Source of the DNA: JABFRZ01 sp964631945
GTDB taxonomy: Bacteria; Planctomycetota; UBA1135; GCA-002686595
Direction of reading: 5' to 3'
Assembly (NCBI GenBank): GCA_964631945.1
Contig: CAZWAY010000002.1
Location: 1-64,000, forward strand
Length of the DNA stretch: 64,000 nt
Program-made: the position numbers and the translations under genes
Notes under the pieces: generated by a model
What the model saw: only the letters and a program-made list of their open reading frames with translations
What the model was told of the DNA's origin: nothing
The model's database searches: none
Shown here: one piece after another, positions 36,508 through 44,665 of the stretch
How positions within the stretch are numbered: the stretch's first letter is position 1
Layout of the letters: each line of letters starts with the position of its first letter

Positions 36508-39432
36508 ATGCGCGATCCCAGCAGTCCCGACGGCGCGGAGGCGCAGCCCGTGCTCGACGCCACGCCGGTGGGGGCCTCGGCCGCCGATCCGCTGGAGGAT
36601 CTCGTGGCCGCGTTGCTCGAGGCCGAGGGCGGCGAGCGCGCCGAGCTCCTGGCGCGCCTGGAGCGGGAGGACGCCGCGCGCTCACGGCGCGTGCGCTCGC
36701 GCCTGGCCGCGCTCGGCGAGCTGGGCCTCGCGCTCGACGCGCCGCCGCGCGCGGCGGGTCTGCCGGTGCGCTTCGGTACGTTCTCGCGGCACGAGAAGGT
36801 CGGTGGCGGCGGCATGGGCGAGGTGTATCTCGCGCGCGACGAGCGCGACGGCGCGCTCGCCGCGCTCAAGCTCGTGCGTCCCGACCACCTGTGGTTCGAG
36901 GCCGCGCGCGTGCGCTTCCGGCGCGAGATGGAGGCGACGGCCCAGCTCGCGCACCCAGGGATCGTGCGCGTGCTCGACCTGGGCGAGGAGCACGGCGTGC
37001 CCTGGCTGGCCATGGAGTGGGTCGGCGGCGCCTCGCTGGAGGAGGTGCTGGAGCGTCTGCGCGGCGTCCCGCCCGAGGCCCTGAGCGCGGCCGACTTCGA
37101 GCAGGCCGTGCGCGCCGCGAGCGCGCAACGCCTGCACCCCGAGCCGGCCCGCGCGGGCGCCTTCCCGGGCCGGACCCATGTCGAGGTCGTGACCCGCATC
37201 GTCGCCCAGGCGGCCGCCGCGCTCGCGCACGCCCACGCAGCCGGTGTCCTGCACCGCGACGTCAAGCCCTCCAACATCCTGGTCACGCCCGCCGGTCGCG
37301 TCCTGCTGGCGGACTTCGGCCTGGCGCTCCCGCGCGGCGCGGATCGGCTGACGCGCACGGGCAACTGGCTCGGCTCGTTGCCCTATGCCGCGCCGGAGCA
37401 GATCGAGGGCAGCCCGCGCGCGCTCGATCCGCGCGCCGACGTCTACTCGCTCGGAGCCACGCTGTACGAGCTCGCCACGCTGAAGACGCCCTTCCTGGGC
37501 GGCCCCGAGAGCGTCGTGCGCCGGCGCATCGCGACCGGGGACCTCGAGCCGCCGCGGCGCCTGAACCCCGCGCTCGGACGCGGGGTCGAGGCCGTGTGTC
37601 TCGCGGCGCTCGATCCCGATCCGCGCCGCCGGCCCGCGGGTGGCGGCGAGTTCGGCCGGCACCTCGAGGACGCCCTGGCCGGGCGTCCCGTGCGCGTGCG
37701 CACGGCACCGCTCTGGTTGCGCCTGCGACGCTGGACGCGGCGGCGCCCGCGGCTCGCGCTGGGCCTGGCCGCGACTGCGCTGGTCGTGCTCGGCACGCTG
37801 GCGCTGGCCTTGCGCGAGCGCACGCTGGCCGCGCGCCTGACGCGCCTCGTCGATCTCGAGCTCGTGCGCGGGCTGCAGGCCGAGGCGCGCGACTTCTGGC
37901 CCGCCGCGCCCCGGCAGTTGCCGCAGATGGCGGCCTGGCTGGCGCGCGCCGAGCAACTGCTGGCGCGCGCCGCCGAGCACCGGCGCTCGTTCGAGGAGCT
38001 GGAGCGGCGCGCGCTGCCCTACGACGCCGCCGATCGCGCGCGCGACCAGGCCGGAGCGCGCGAGGAGCTGGGCACGCTGGCGCGCGAGCTCGACGGTCTG
38101 ACGGCCTTCGTGGGCAAGGGCGACCGCGCCGCGCCCCCCGCGCCGCCCGATCCGGGTCTCGTGCGCGAGCGCGACGCGGCGCTGCAGGCGCTGGCGCGGG
38201 ACCCCGAGCAGCTGGTCGACGCGCTGGGCGCACGCATCCTCGCGCTGCAGGCGGTGATGCAGCGCGACGCGGTGCTGTGGCGCCAGGACATCCAGCAGCT
38301 GGAGGACTTCGAGCGCCTGCGCCAGCGCGCGGCCACGAGGCTGCGCGAGCGCGCGACCTTCCGCTTCGCCGATGCCCTCGACGCCTGGCGCCACGACGCG
38401 CTGCGCCGCCTGCTCGGTGACCTGGAGCAGCTCGCGGCCGTCGTCCAGCGTGTGCGCGCGCAACGGGCGCAGACGGAGACCCTGGCGCGGCTCTCGGCCG
38501 GCCCCGGGGCCAGCGCGTGGGCCGAAGCCTGCGCGGCGCTGGCGGCTTCGCCGCGCTACGGGGGGCTGCGGCTCGAGCCGCTCTTCGGCCTGCAACCGCT
38601 GGGCGAGAATCCGGTGAGCCACCTGTGGGAGTTCCTGCTCGCGGCGAGCGGCGTGGCTCCGGCGCGCGACGCGGACGCGCCCGGGAACTGGCGCATGCAG
38701 GCAGACGCGGGCGTCGTGCTGGTGCTCTTGCCGGGCGGCCGCGTCCGCATCGGTCAGGACGAGGACGAACGGCCGGCGCTCCTCTCCTCGCGTCCGGCGC
38801 ACGAGGTCGAGCTCGCGCCGTTCTTCATCTCGCGCTACGAGCTCTCGGTGGCCCAGGCCGAGCGCCTGGGCGGCTTCCCGCCCGAGCGCAGCCTTCCGGC
38901 GGACGGGCGCCTGCCGCTCGCGCTCGACTGGCAGCGTTCCCACGAGCTCCTGCGCGCGCACGGCCTCGAGCTCCCGACCGAGGCCCAGTGGGAGTACGCC
39001 GCGCGCACGGGGGCCGCGCTCGACTCCGCGCTCGAGGGCCGCGCGAACGTCTTCGATCTCTCGCGCCTGGCCGCGCTGCGCGAGGAAGGCACGCACCAGG
39101 ACGGGACCGTGGCCTCGTTCGACGACGGTTTCCCGGGGCCCGCGCCGATCGGCAGCCTGCGGCCCAACGCCTTCGGGCTCCACGACATGCTCGGCAACGT
39201 CTCCGAGTGGTGCCTCGACCCCTACATCGGGCGTGGTTACTCGACGCTCCCGCCGCGCGCGGGCGACGGACTGCGTGCGACCGTCCTGGCGGCGCCGCTG
39301 CGCACCATGCGCGGCGGGAGCTACGCCGATGGCCCGAACCTCTGCCAGCCCGCGGTCCGTTCCTACGAATCGCCCAGCAAGGTCCTCTACAGCGCCGGCC
39401 TGCGGCCCGTGCGCTCGGTCGATCCGGACTGA
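36508..39432 (+). CDS. Ser/Thr protein kinase fused to sulfatase-modifying-factor (FGE) domain
   Basis: 974 residues from the ATG at 36508, 7 nt after GGAG (an ATG at 36502 is too close). A short helical region precedes an active-looking kinase: glycine loop VGGGGMGEVYLARD, Lys in LAALKLVRP, HRD loop VLHRDVKPSNIL, DFG in LADFGLAL, and PYAAPEQ. One membrane helix (LALGLAATALVVLGTLALAL) follows, then a coiled-coil region of about 250 residues and a C-terminal FGE/SUMF1-like domain (PTEAQWEYAARTG, AFGLHDMLGNVSEWCLDPY, MRGGSYADG). The membrane helix puts the kinase and FGE domains on opposite sides. The FGE-like domain probably senses or binds a ligand. The gene overlaps the ECF sigma gene by 46 bp tail to tail. 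Confidence 0.88.
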   Translation: MRDPSSPDGAEAQPVLDATPVGASAADPLEDLVAALLEAEGGERAELLARLEREDAARSRRVRSRLAALGELGLALDAPPRAAGLPVRFGTFSRHEKVGGGGMGEVYLARDERDGALAALKLVRPDHLWFEAARVRFRREMEATAQLAHPGIVRVLDLGEEHGVPWLAMEWVGGASLEEVLERLRGVPPEALSAADFEQAVRAASAQRLHPEPARAGAFPGRTHVEVVTRIVAQAAAALAHAHAAGVLHRDVKPSNILVTPAGRVLLADFGLALPRGADRLTRTGNWLGSLPYAAPEQIEGSPRALDPRADVYSLGATLYELATLKTPFLGGPESVVRRRIATGDLEPPRRLNPALGRGVEAVCLAALDPDPRRRPAGGGEFGRHLEDALAGRPVRVRTAPLWLRLRRWTRRRPRLALGLAATALVVLGTLALALRERTLAARLTRLVDLELVRGLQAEARDFWPAAPRQLPQMAAWLARAEQLLARAAEHRRSFEELERRALPYDAADRARDQAGAREELGTLARELDGLTAFVGKGDRAAPPAPPDPGLVRERDAALQALARDPEQLVDALGARILALQAVMQRDAVLWRQDIQQLEDFERLRQRAATRLRERATFRFADALDAWRHDALRRLLGDLEQLAAVVQRVRAQRAQTETLARLSAGPGASAWAEACAALAASPRYGGLRLEPLFGLQPLGENPVSHLWEFLLAASGVAPARDADAPGNWRMQADAGVVLVLLPGGRVRIGQDEDERPALLSSRPAHEVELAPFFISRYELSVAQAERLGGFPPERSLPADGRLPLALDWQRSHELLRAHGLELPTEAQWEYAARTGAALDSALEGRANVFDLSRLAALREEGTHQDGTVASFDDGFPGPAPIGSLRPNAFGLHDMLGNVSEWCLDPYIGRGYSTLPPRAGDGLRATVLAAPLRTMRGGSYADGPNLCQPAVRSYESPSKVLYSAGLRPVRSVDPD

Positions 39433-40028
39433 TCGTCGTCGGGCTCGAGCGCAGCCGACAGGCGCGCCAGCGCGCGCGCCACCAGCTTGCGCGCGGCCTC
39501 GGGCGTGCGCCCCAGCTCGCGCGCGAGTTCGGCGTGGCTCGCCCCGTCGATCTGCGAGCGCTCCAGCACGGCGCGGTACTCGGGCGTGAGCGTCCGGAAG
39601 GCGAGCTCCAGGCGCCGCGCTTCCTCGGCCAGCATCGCCGCCTGGCTGGGACGCGCGGAGGGCGGCGCCTGCGGATCGAGTGCGGCTTGTCCCTCGTCCT
39701 GCGTGCCCCTGCCCTCGGCCGCGCGCGGCTCGCCGGCCCGGCGCTGCGCGCGCCAGTGTCGCGCGCGGTTCTGCAGCTTGTGCTCGGCCGCCGTCCGCAC
39801 CCAGCGCTGGAAGCTGGCCTCGCCGCGGTCCTCGAAGCGCGAGGCCGCGCGCAGCAGTTCGCGGCAGGTCGACTGCACGATGTCCGAGGCGGACTCGCGC
39901 GCGGCGAGCTCCGGCCCCATGCGGCGCCGGACGAAGCGCGTCAGCCCGGGCAGGCTCGCCAGGATCCGCTCGGGGAACGAGCGCGCCGCTGAGCTCCCGG
40001 CCTCCGGCTGACCCTCGCTCGACGACAT
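39387..40028 (-). CDS. ECF-type RNA polymerase sigma factor
   Basis: 213 residues from the ATG at 40028; an upstream ATG at 40079 is possible. Region 2 is seen as TRFVRRRMGPELAARESASD, then DIVQSTCRELLRAASRF and FQRWVRTAAEHKLQNRARHW; region 4 as FRTLTPEYRAVLERSQIDG and AELARELGRTPEAARKLVARA. The long region between 2 and 4 is Gln/Ala-rich. The DIVQST form is frequent in planctomycete ECF factors. No anti-sigma factor is next to it; it overlaps the 3' end of the kinase-FGE gene convergently, so transcription of one may interfere with the other, or the kinase may regulate the sigma factor. Confidence 0.85.
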   Translation of the reverse strand: MSSSEGQPEAGSSAARSFPERILASLPGLTRFVRRRMGPELAARESASDIVQSTCRELLRAASRFEDRGEASFQRWVRTAAEHKLQNRARHWRAQRRAGEPRAAEGRGTQDEGQAALDPQAPPSARPSQAAMLAEEARRLELAFRTLTPEYRAVLERSQIDGASHAELARELGRTPEAARKLVARALARLSAALEPDDDQSGSTERTGRRPAL

Positions 40029-40115
40029 GTCGAGGCCTAGGGTAGCGCCAAGGCGCGCGCCCGTGTCCGTCGCCCGCACGGCCGGAGGAACCCGGGCCCG
40101 CCGGCCCCTGGACCC

Positions 40116-40460
40116 TCAGCGCGAACGACGCAGGCGGATCAGGGTGGTCCCGCCGCGCAGGTCCTCGACGCGCAGTTCGACCGTGGGCTCGGGGTGCAGG
40201 ACCTGCCGCACGCCGAGCGGGCGCGGGATCGAGTAGCTCGCGCGTTCGCCGGCGGGTCCCTCGTACTCGACGACCAGGCCCTCGTCATCGCGCGCGAGGC
40301 GCTGGAACGGCCGCGAGACGACCGGTAGCCCGACCTCCATGTCCCCGTTCCGCAGGTCGGGCGTGTGCTCCTCGATGCTCACCAGCCAACCGGCCTGCGT
40401 GCGGGCGATGCCGGCCGAGAAACTCTCGAATTCGTCCAGGGGCAGGGTTGCGAGTCTCAT
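40116..40460 (-). CDS. DUF5335-like small protein
   Basis: 114 residues, with AAGGAG 9 nt before the ATG. The pattern LPLDEFESFSAGIARTQAGW, GDMEVGLPVVSRPFQRL and LVVEYEGPAGERASYSI resembles DUF5335 proteins, a family of unknown role with a beta-rich fold. It is divergent from the CBS protein. Confidence 0.6.
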   Translation of the reverse strand: MRLATLPLDEFESFSAGIARTQAGWLVSIEEHTPDLRNGDMEVGLPVVSRPFQRLARDDEGLVVEYEGPAGERASYSIPRPLGVRQVLHPEPTVELRVEDLRGGTTLIRLRRSR

Positions 40461-40551
40461 GATTTGCGCTCCTTCGCGGCGGGAGACGAGCGAGAACGTG
40501 CCGCCGGCGGAGGCAACCCTAGCGGCGCGACCGCGCGGAGCGCGCTGCGCT

Positions 40552-40661
40552 CATGAACGTAGTCGCCGTGCGAGTTGCGCGTCCCTGGGCCCAACGACGG
40601 GCTGCTCTACGCCCATCTGCGGTGATCGCCAGGCCGCGCGAAGGGCGAAGCTACGTTCATG
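40552..40661. repeat. 11-bp perfect inverted repeat enclosing the CBS gene leader
   Basis: CATGAACGTAG (40552-40562) and CTACGTTCATG (40651-40661) are exact reverse complements 88 bp apart, extended by a TCGCC/GGCGA match one or two bases further in. The right arm contains the ATG of the CBS gene (40659). The RNA could fold to mask that start. Confidence 0.5.
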
Positions 40662-41543
40662 GCCCAGCTCGAGACCACGGTCGAGGCGCTCATGACTCCC
40701 CAGCCGGTCACGCTCACCCCGGCGGACACGGTGCTCGACGCGATCGCGCGCTTCAGGAACTATTCCTTCCGGCACTTGCCTGTCGAGCACGGCAACCGGC
40801 TGGTCGGGATCGTCTCCGATCGCGACCTGGCCTTCGCCTTCGCGCTCCCGCGCGGTCGGCGCGGGCCGGGCCATGCCCCGCGCCAGCCGCGGCGCATCGA
40901 GGAGCTCATGCAGGCCGACGTGCACACGGTGGGACCGGAAGCGTCCGCGCGCGCGGCCCTCGAGCTCATGCTCGCGCACAGGATCGGCGCCCTGCCGGTC
41001 GTCGTCGCCGAGCAACGCCTGGTCGGGATCGTGACGGCCACCGACTTCCTTCGTCTCTTCGAGCAGGATCACGGCTGGGCCCGGGGGCAGATGCCGCGCG
41101 AGGTGCGCGTCACGCAGCGCATGAGCCAGCCCGTGCTCAGCGCGTGCCCGGAAGAGGACCTGCTGGAAGCCGGACAGCGCTTGCTCGACTCCCACGTGCG
41201 GCATCTGCCGGTGCTCGCGCGAGGGGTCCTGGTGGGGATGCTGTCCGACCACGACCTGCGCCGGGGCCTGGCGCGCCTGGCGCACGACGACCGTGGCTGC
41301 GAGGCGCGCGGCGCGTCCGAGGTCCCGCGCCTGTGCGTCGAGGCGGTGATGTCGAGGCCGTGCCTGACGCTGACCGCGGACAGCAGCCTGCGCGCGGCGG
41401 CGCACGCCCTGCTCGAGTGCCGCATCGGCGCGCTGCCCGTGCTGGATGCCGACGGGGAGCGCCTGATCGGGATCCTGAGCCAGACGGATCTGCTGCAGCA
41501 CTACCGCGACTGGAACTCGCTCCCCGACTCAGGGCACTTCTAG
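40659..41543 (+). CDS. protein with four CBS domains
   Basis: 294 residues, two CBS pairs (Bateman modules) and nothing else. Each repeat begins VEALMTPQPVTLTPADTVLD, MQADVHTVGPEASARAAL, RVTQRMSQPVLSACPEEDLL or VEAVMSRPCLTLTADSSL, followed by ALPVL or HLPV and a LVGIVSDRDL/LIGILSQTDL end. CBS pairs bind adenine nucleotides and sense energy charge or stress. No transporter, IMPDH or kinase domain is attached. The stop overlaps the end of the convergent PAP2 gene by 4 bp. The ATG lies in the right arm of an inverted repeat. Confidence 0.88.
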   Translation: MAQLETTVEALMTPQPVTLTPADTVLDAIARFRNYSFRHLPVEHGNRLVGIVSDRDLAFAFALPRGRRGPGHAPRQPRRIEELMQADVHTVGPEASARAALELMLAHRIGALPVVVAEQRLVGIVTATDFLRLFEQDHGWARGQMPREVRVTQRMSQPVLSACPEEDLLEAGQRLLDSHVRHLPVLARGVLVGMLSDHDLRRGLARLAHDDRGCEARGASEVPRLCVEAVMSRPCLTLTADSSLRAAAHALLECRIGALPVLDADGERLIGILSQTDLLQHYRDWNSLPDSGHF

Positions 41544-42424
41544 CGCTGGCGCTGGTCCGCCTGGTCTCGCGCCGGGCGCAGCTCGTGCCAGGCGAGCGGC
41601 ACGAGGAGGCACGCCGCCGACAGGCCGATGGCGTAGCGCACGATCGATTCGGAGCCCTGGTACTCCATCCGCAGCGTGAGCACGAGCGAGACCACCGTCA
41701 GCAGCAGGGCCACGACAGTGGCGGCGATCCTGCTGCAGCTCAGCCGCAGACGCGCAGCCAGCGCCAGCCCGGCTCCGGCGCAGCACCAGCCCAGTCCGAC
41801 GCCCGCCGCGACGTCGCTGGGCCAGTGCGCGCCGACGGCGATGCGCGAGAGACCGCTCAGGCAGGCCAGGGCCAGGACCAGCAGGCGCGCGCGCCTGTCC
41901 GGCAGCACGCTCATGACGAGGTGCGCCGCCATGAACGCCGTCGCCGTGTGGCCCGAGGGGAAGCTGTACTTGTAGAGCCGGTGTCCGACGACGAGGATCG
42001 AGTCCACCCCCAGCACGGCGGCCGGGCGCGGCACGTCGAAGGCGTCCTTCGCCGGGTGCAGCGTGAGCATCAGCAGTCCCGCCGAAAGGGCCAGCGGCCA
42101 CAGGGCCCTGGGATGACGCGCGACGAGCAGCGCCGCGAGCCCGAGCAGGCAGGTCCCCTCGCCGAGGAGACTCAGGGACGCCCAGAAGAGGCCACCGGTC
42201 AGGCGCGGCCACGCGTTGACGGCGTGAAACAGCTCCACGTCCAGGCGCGAGCCGGACAGACCGAAGGCGATCGTCGCGGCGACGACGAAGAGCGCGAGCA
42301 GGTGCCACGCGTTCCCGAACCGCCGGGGCTCCGACGACGGGGGACGAGGCGTCTGGAGCGGTCCGACGGGGGCTCCTCTCCTCGGTACGGCGGCTTTGCC
42401 GACGGGCGGGACGTGCAGAGGCAT
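41540..42424 (-). CDS. PAP2-family membrane phosphatase
   Basis: 294 residues from the ATG at 42424. There are about six hydrophobic segments, and all three phosphatase motifs: KDAFDVPRP (KxxxxxxRP), YSFPSGHTATAF (PSGH) and SRIAVGAHWPSDVAAG (SRxxxxxHxxxD). The catalytic residues face outside in this family; lipid phosphates or undecaprenyl pyrophosphate are the likely substrates. The first 50 residues are Pro-rich and soluble. The 3' end overlaps the convergent CBS gene. Confidence 0.9.
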   Translation of the reverse strand: MPLHVPPVGKAAVPRRGAPVGPLQTPRPPSSEPRRFGNAWHLLALFVVAATIAFGLSGSRLDVELFHAVNAWPRLTGGLFWASLSLLGEGTCLLGLAALLVARHPRALWPLALSAGLLMLTLHPAKDAFDVPRPAAVLGVDSILVVGHRLYKYSFPSGHTATAFMAAHLVMSVLPDRRARLLVLALACLSGLSRIAVGAHWPSDVAAGVGLGWCCAGAGLALAARLRLSCSRIAATVVALLLTVVSLVLTLRMEYQGSESIVRYAIGLSAACLLVPLAWHELRPARDQADQRQR

Positions 42425-42585
42425 GGCGAACTTCGCCACGGTTACCAAAGGCCACCCGCGAGGGCAGGGACAATCCGGTAACCAGGGCTGGTAGCCAGGG
42501 GGCACCGAGCTCGACCTGTGCGGCGCCCGGGGGGGCCAGGGTCGACCCCGTGCGCGTGTCCCTGCGCGTCCGGTGCGAGGAGTCG

Positions 42586-43650
42586 CTACTTCTTCTGCGC
42601 GCTCTGCGCGACCGTCACCGGAGCGAATTCCGGCGGCGTGCCCGAATAGGAATCGAGCACGACGTCGACGCCGATCTTGATCGGGCTGTTGTCGCCACCC
42701 ACCGGCAGCACGCCCTGGATGCGCACGGCGATCCCGGTGTGCTTCTCGACCCACAGGTGCATCGATCCATGGATGCCGAACACGCCCTTGAAGCGCGCCT
42801 TCTCCTCGACGGGCTCACCGGGATACGGGCCCGGCTCGAGCACCACCTCGATCACATCGAAGCTGGTGCCCTCCGAGGTCTCCATGCGTTGCTCCTCGCC
42901 GCGCCGCAGGCGCAGTTGCCAGAGCTTGTCGCTGTCGATCAGCGGGAAGACCAGATCCGGGGTTCCTTCGCGGATGAGCGTGCGCGCCTGGAAGATCGCC
43001 GTGAGCATGTCGAGCGTGCCGTCCGGCACGCCGCGCTCGCGGGCGGTGCGCCAGATGCGGGTACCCGGCGGCGCTCCGTTGGTGGTGTCTCCGCGGTAGC
43101 TGGAGATCAGCTTCCCGTCCCTCTTGCCCAGCAAGACCTCACGCCTGCGCGTCTGGCTGCTCTTGCTGACCGATTCATATCTGACGCGCGGCCACTCCTG
43201 CGGCAGCATGCGCGTCTCGAGCGTCGATTCGAGCGAGTACGTCAGGTAGCTCCCGGAGGCGAAGAGCCGGATGGACGCCGCATCCCCCAGCGGGCCGCTG
43301 GGCTTCGTCAGCATGATGGAGGGCTGCTGCTCCACCACCGTGCAGGTCTGGACCACCCGGCCCACGTGACTCTTGAGGATCCCCAGGTCCAGGTAGGCCT
43401 TGTAGTCGAGGCGCTCCGCGCGCGGGATCAGCAGGGCCGGCACGCCCGCGCCGGGCTCGAAGCGGTAGGGCGCCGGAGTCGCGTGGGCCGCGGCCTCCTG
43501 CAGCCCCGCGCTCTGCAGCCCGACCTCGTCGGAGCGGACCTCTTGCGCGGGCCCGGCCGGTCCCGCCGACCCCAGGGTGGCGACGAGCGAGCCCAGGGCG
43601 GCCACGCGGAGGAAGAAGCGGGGGAGCATCCAAGTCTCGAGACGGGCCAT
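42586..43650 (-). CDS. DUF3108-domain exported protein
   Basis: 354 residues from the ATG at 43650 (43629 is possible). A signal peptide precedes a mature start rich in Gln/Ala. The DUF3108 core is seen as IPRAERLDYKAYLDLGILKS, SGSYLTYSLESTLETRM, EGTPDLVFPLIDSD, FDVIEVVLEPGPYPGEPVE and GSMHLWVEKHTGIAVRIQG. Members are periplasmic beta-proteins of unknown function, often near surface or outer-membrane genes. It is divergent from the small lipoprotein gene. Confidence 0.8.
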   Translation of the reverse strand: MARLETWMLPRFFLRVAALGSLVATLGSAGPAGPAQEVRSDEVGLQSAGLQEAAAHATPAPYRFEPGAGVPALLIPRAERLDYKAYLDLGILKSHVGRVVQTCTVVEQQPSIMLTKPSGPLGDAASIRLFASGSYLTYSLESTLETRMLPQEWPRVRYESVSKSSQTRRREVLLGKRDGKLISSYRGDTTNGAPPGTRIWRTARERGVPDGTLDMLTAIFQARTLIREGTPDLVFPLIDSDKLWQLRLRRGEEQRMETSEGTSFDVIEVVLEPGPYPGEPVEEKARFKGVFGIHGSMHLWVEKHTGIAVRIQGVLPVGGDNSPIKIGVDVVLDSYSGTPPEFAPVTVAQSAQKK

Positions 43651-43821
43651 GGTAGCGGAATAGGCGGAACCCGGCCGCCCGACTACCGCAGAGTAGCGAT
43701 CGTGCCCGGGCCCTACGAGGCCGGGGAGTTCGGTGTGGGCGTGGACCCTGAATGTCGCGTTCCCCCGGCGACGCCACGCGGACGTCGAGTCGAGCGCTCC
43801 CTCATCTCCCTTCCGCCGCCC

Positions 43822-44052
43822 ATGCACAACTCCTCGCACGCCCTCGCCGTGGCCGTCCTGTTCATGCTCGCCTCGTGCGTCGCGGTCCGGCCGTGGCGGC
43901 TCGATGCACCGCCGCTCGTCGCGGACGCGCGCGTGCTCACGGCCGGCGGCGAGCCCCTGGAGCTGCACGCCGTGCGCTGGGTCGAGGACGCGCGCGGCCC
44001 GACCACCGGCGGCACGGTCGCGTCCCTTGCGACTGTCCAGGACTCGCGCTAG
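43822..44052 (+). CDS. small putative lipoprotein
   Basis: 76 residues with a hydrophobic start and lipobox LFMLASC (Cys19). The rest is short and without recognised motif; it reaches its stop 32 bp before the thioesterase gene. No Shine-Dalgarno is obvious. A lipobox in a frame of this length at this place is suggestive, not conclusive. Confidence 0.5.
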   Translation: MHNSSHALAVAVLFMLASCVAVRPWRLDAPPLVADARVLTAGGEPLELHAVRWVEDARGPTTGGTVASLATVQDSR

Positions 44053-44084
44053 GTTCCGGCGCTCGACCCGTCGGAGAAGGTGCC

Positions 44085-44546
44085 ATGAGCCAGAGCCTCC
44101 AGGACCGCTTCGCCCCGCACAACAGCTGCTTCGGCTGTGGGCCGAGCAACGCCAAGGGGTTGCGCCTGAAGAGCTTCCCCGTCGGCGACGAGGTCGTGTG
44201 CGAGTGGCAGCCCGAGAAGCACCACGAGGCCTTCGAGGGCATGCTCAACGGCGGCATCTGCGGCGCGCTGCTGGATTGCCACTCCAACTGGAGCGCGGCC
44301 TGGCACCTGATGCAGGCGAACGGGCTGGACGCGCCGCCCTGCACGGTCACGGCCGAGTTCCACGTCAAGCTGAAGAAGCCGACTCCGACCGACCGGCCAC
44401 TGACGCTGCGCGCGCGCGTGGTGGAGTCCAGCGCCAGCAAGGCGGTGGTCGAGGCCACGCTCGAGGCCCGCGGCGAGGTCACCTGCACCTGTCGCGGCGT
44501 GTTCGTGGCCGTGAAGGAAGGTCATCCGGCCTTCCACCGCTGGTAG
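44085..44546 (+). CDS. hotdog-fold thioesterase (PaaI-like)
   Basis: 153 residues with GGAGAAGG before the ATG. The pattern NSCFGCGPSNAKGLRLKSF, HEAFEGMLNGGICGALLDC, TVTAEFHVKLKKPTPTD and CTCRGVFVAVKEG is typical of small hotdog-fold thioesterases that cleave acyl-CoA. The HNSCFGCG start is a common subfamily feature. The neighbours give no pathway. Confidence 0.85.
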   Translation: MSQSLQDRFAPHNSCFGCGPSNAKGLRLKSFPVGDEVVCEWQPEKHHEAFEGMLNGGICGALLDCHSNWSAAWHLMQANGLDAPPCTVTAEFHVKLKKPTPTDRPLTLRARVVESSASKAVVEATLEARGEVTCTCRGVFVAVKEGHPAFHRW

Positions 44547-44665
44547 CGGAAGATTCTTCGCGGTCCGCGCGGCGCATGGTTCCGAGCGGGGTCCTCGACC
44601 CCCGGCGCGCGCGCCGCCGATAAGGCGCGGCGGTGCCCTTCCTTCCCGGAGGGCGTCGTTTCCCG

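Noticed and set aside
34935..37364. Very long minus-strand open frame (about 809 codons) across the S74 and kinase genes
   Set aside because: The translation is Arg/Ala/Ser-rich without domains and runs antisense or out of frame to two strongly supported genes; high-GC DNA gives such shadow frames.
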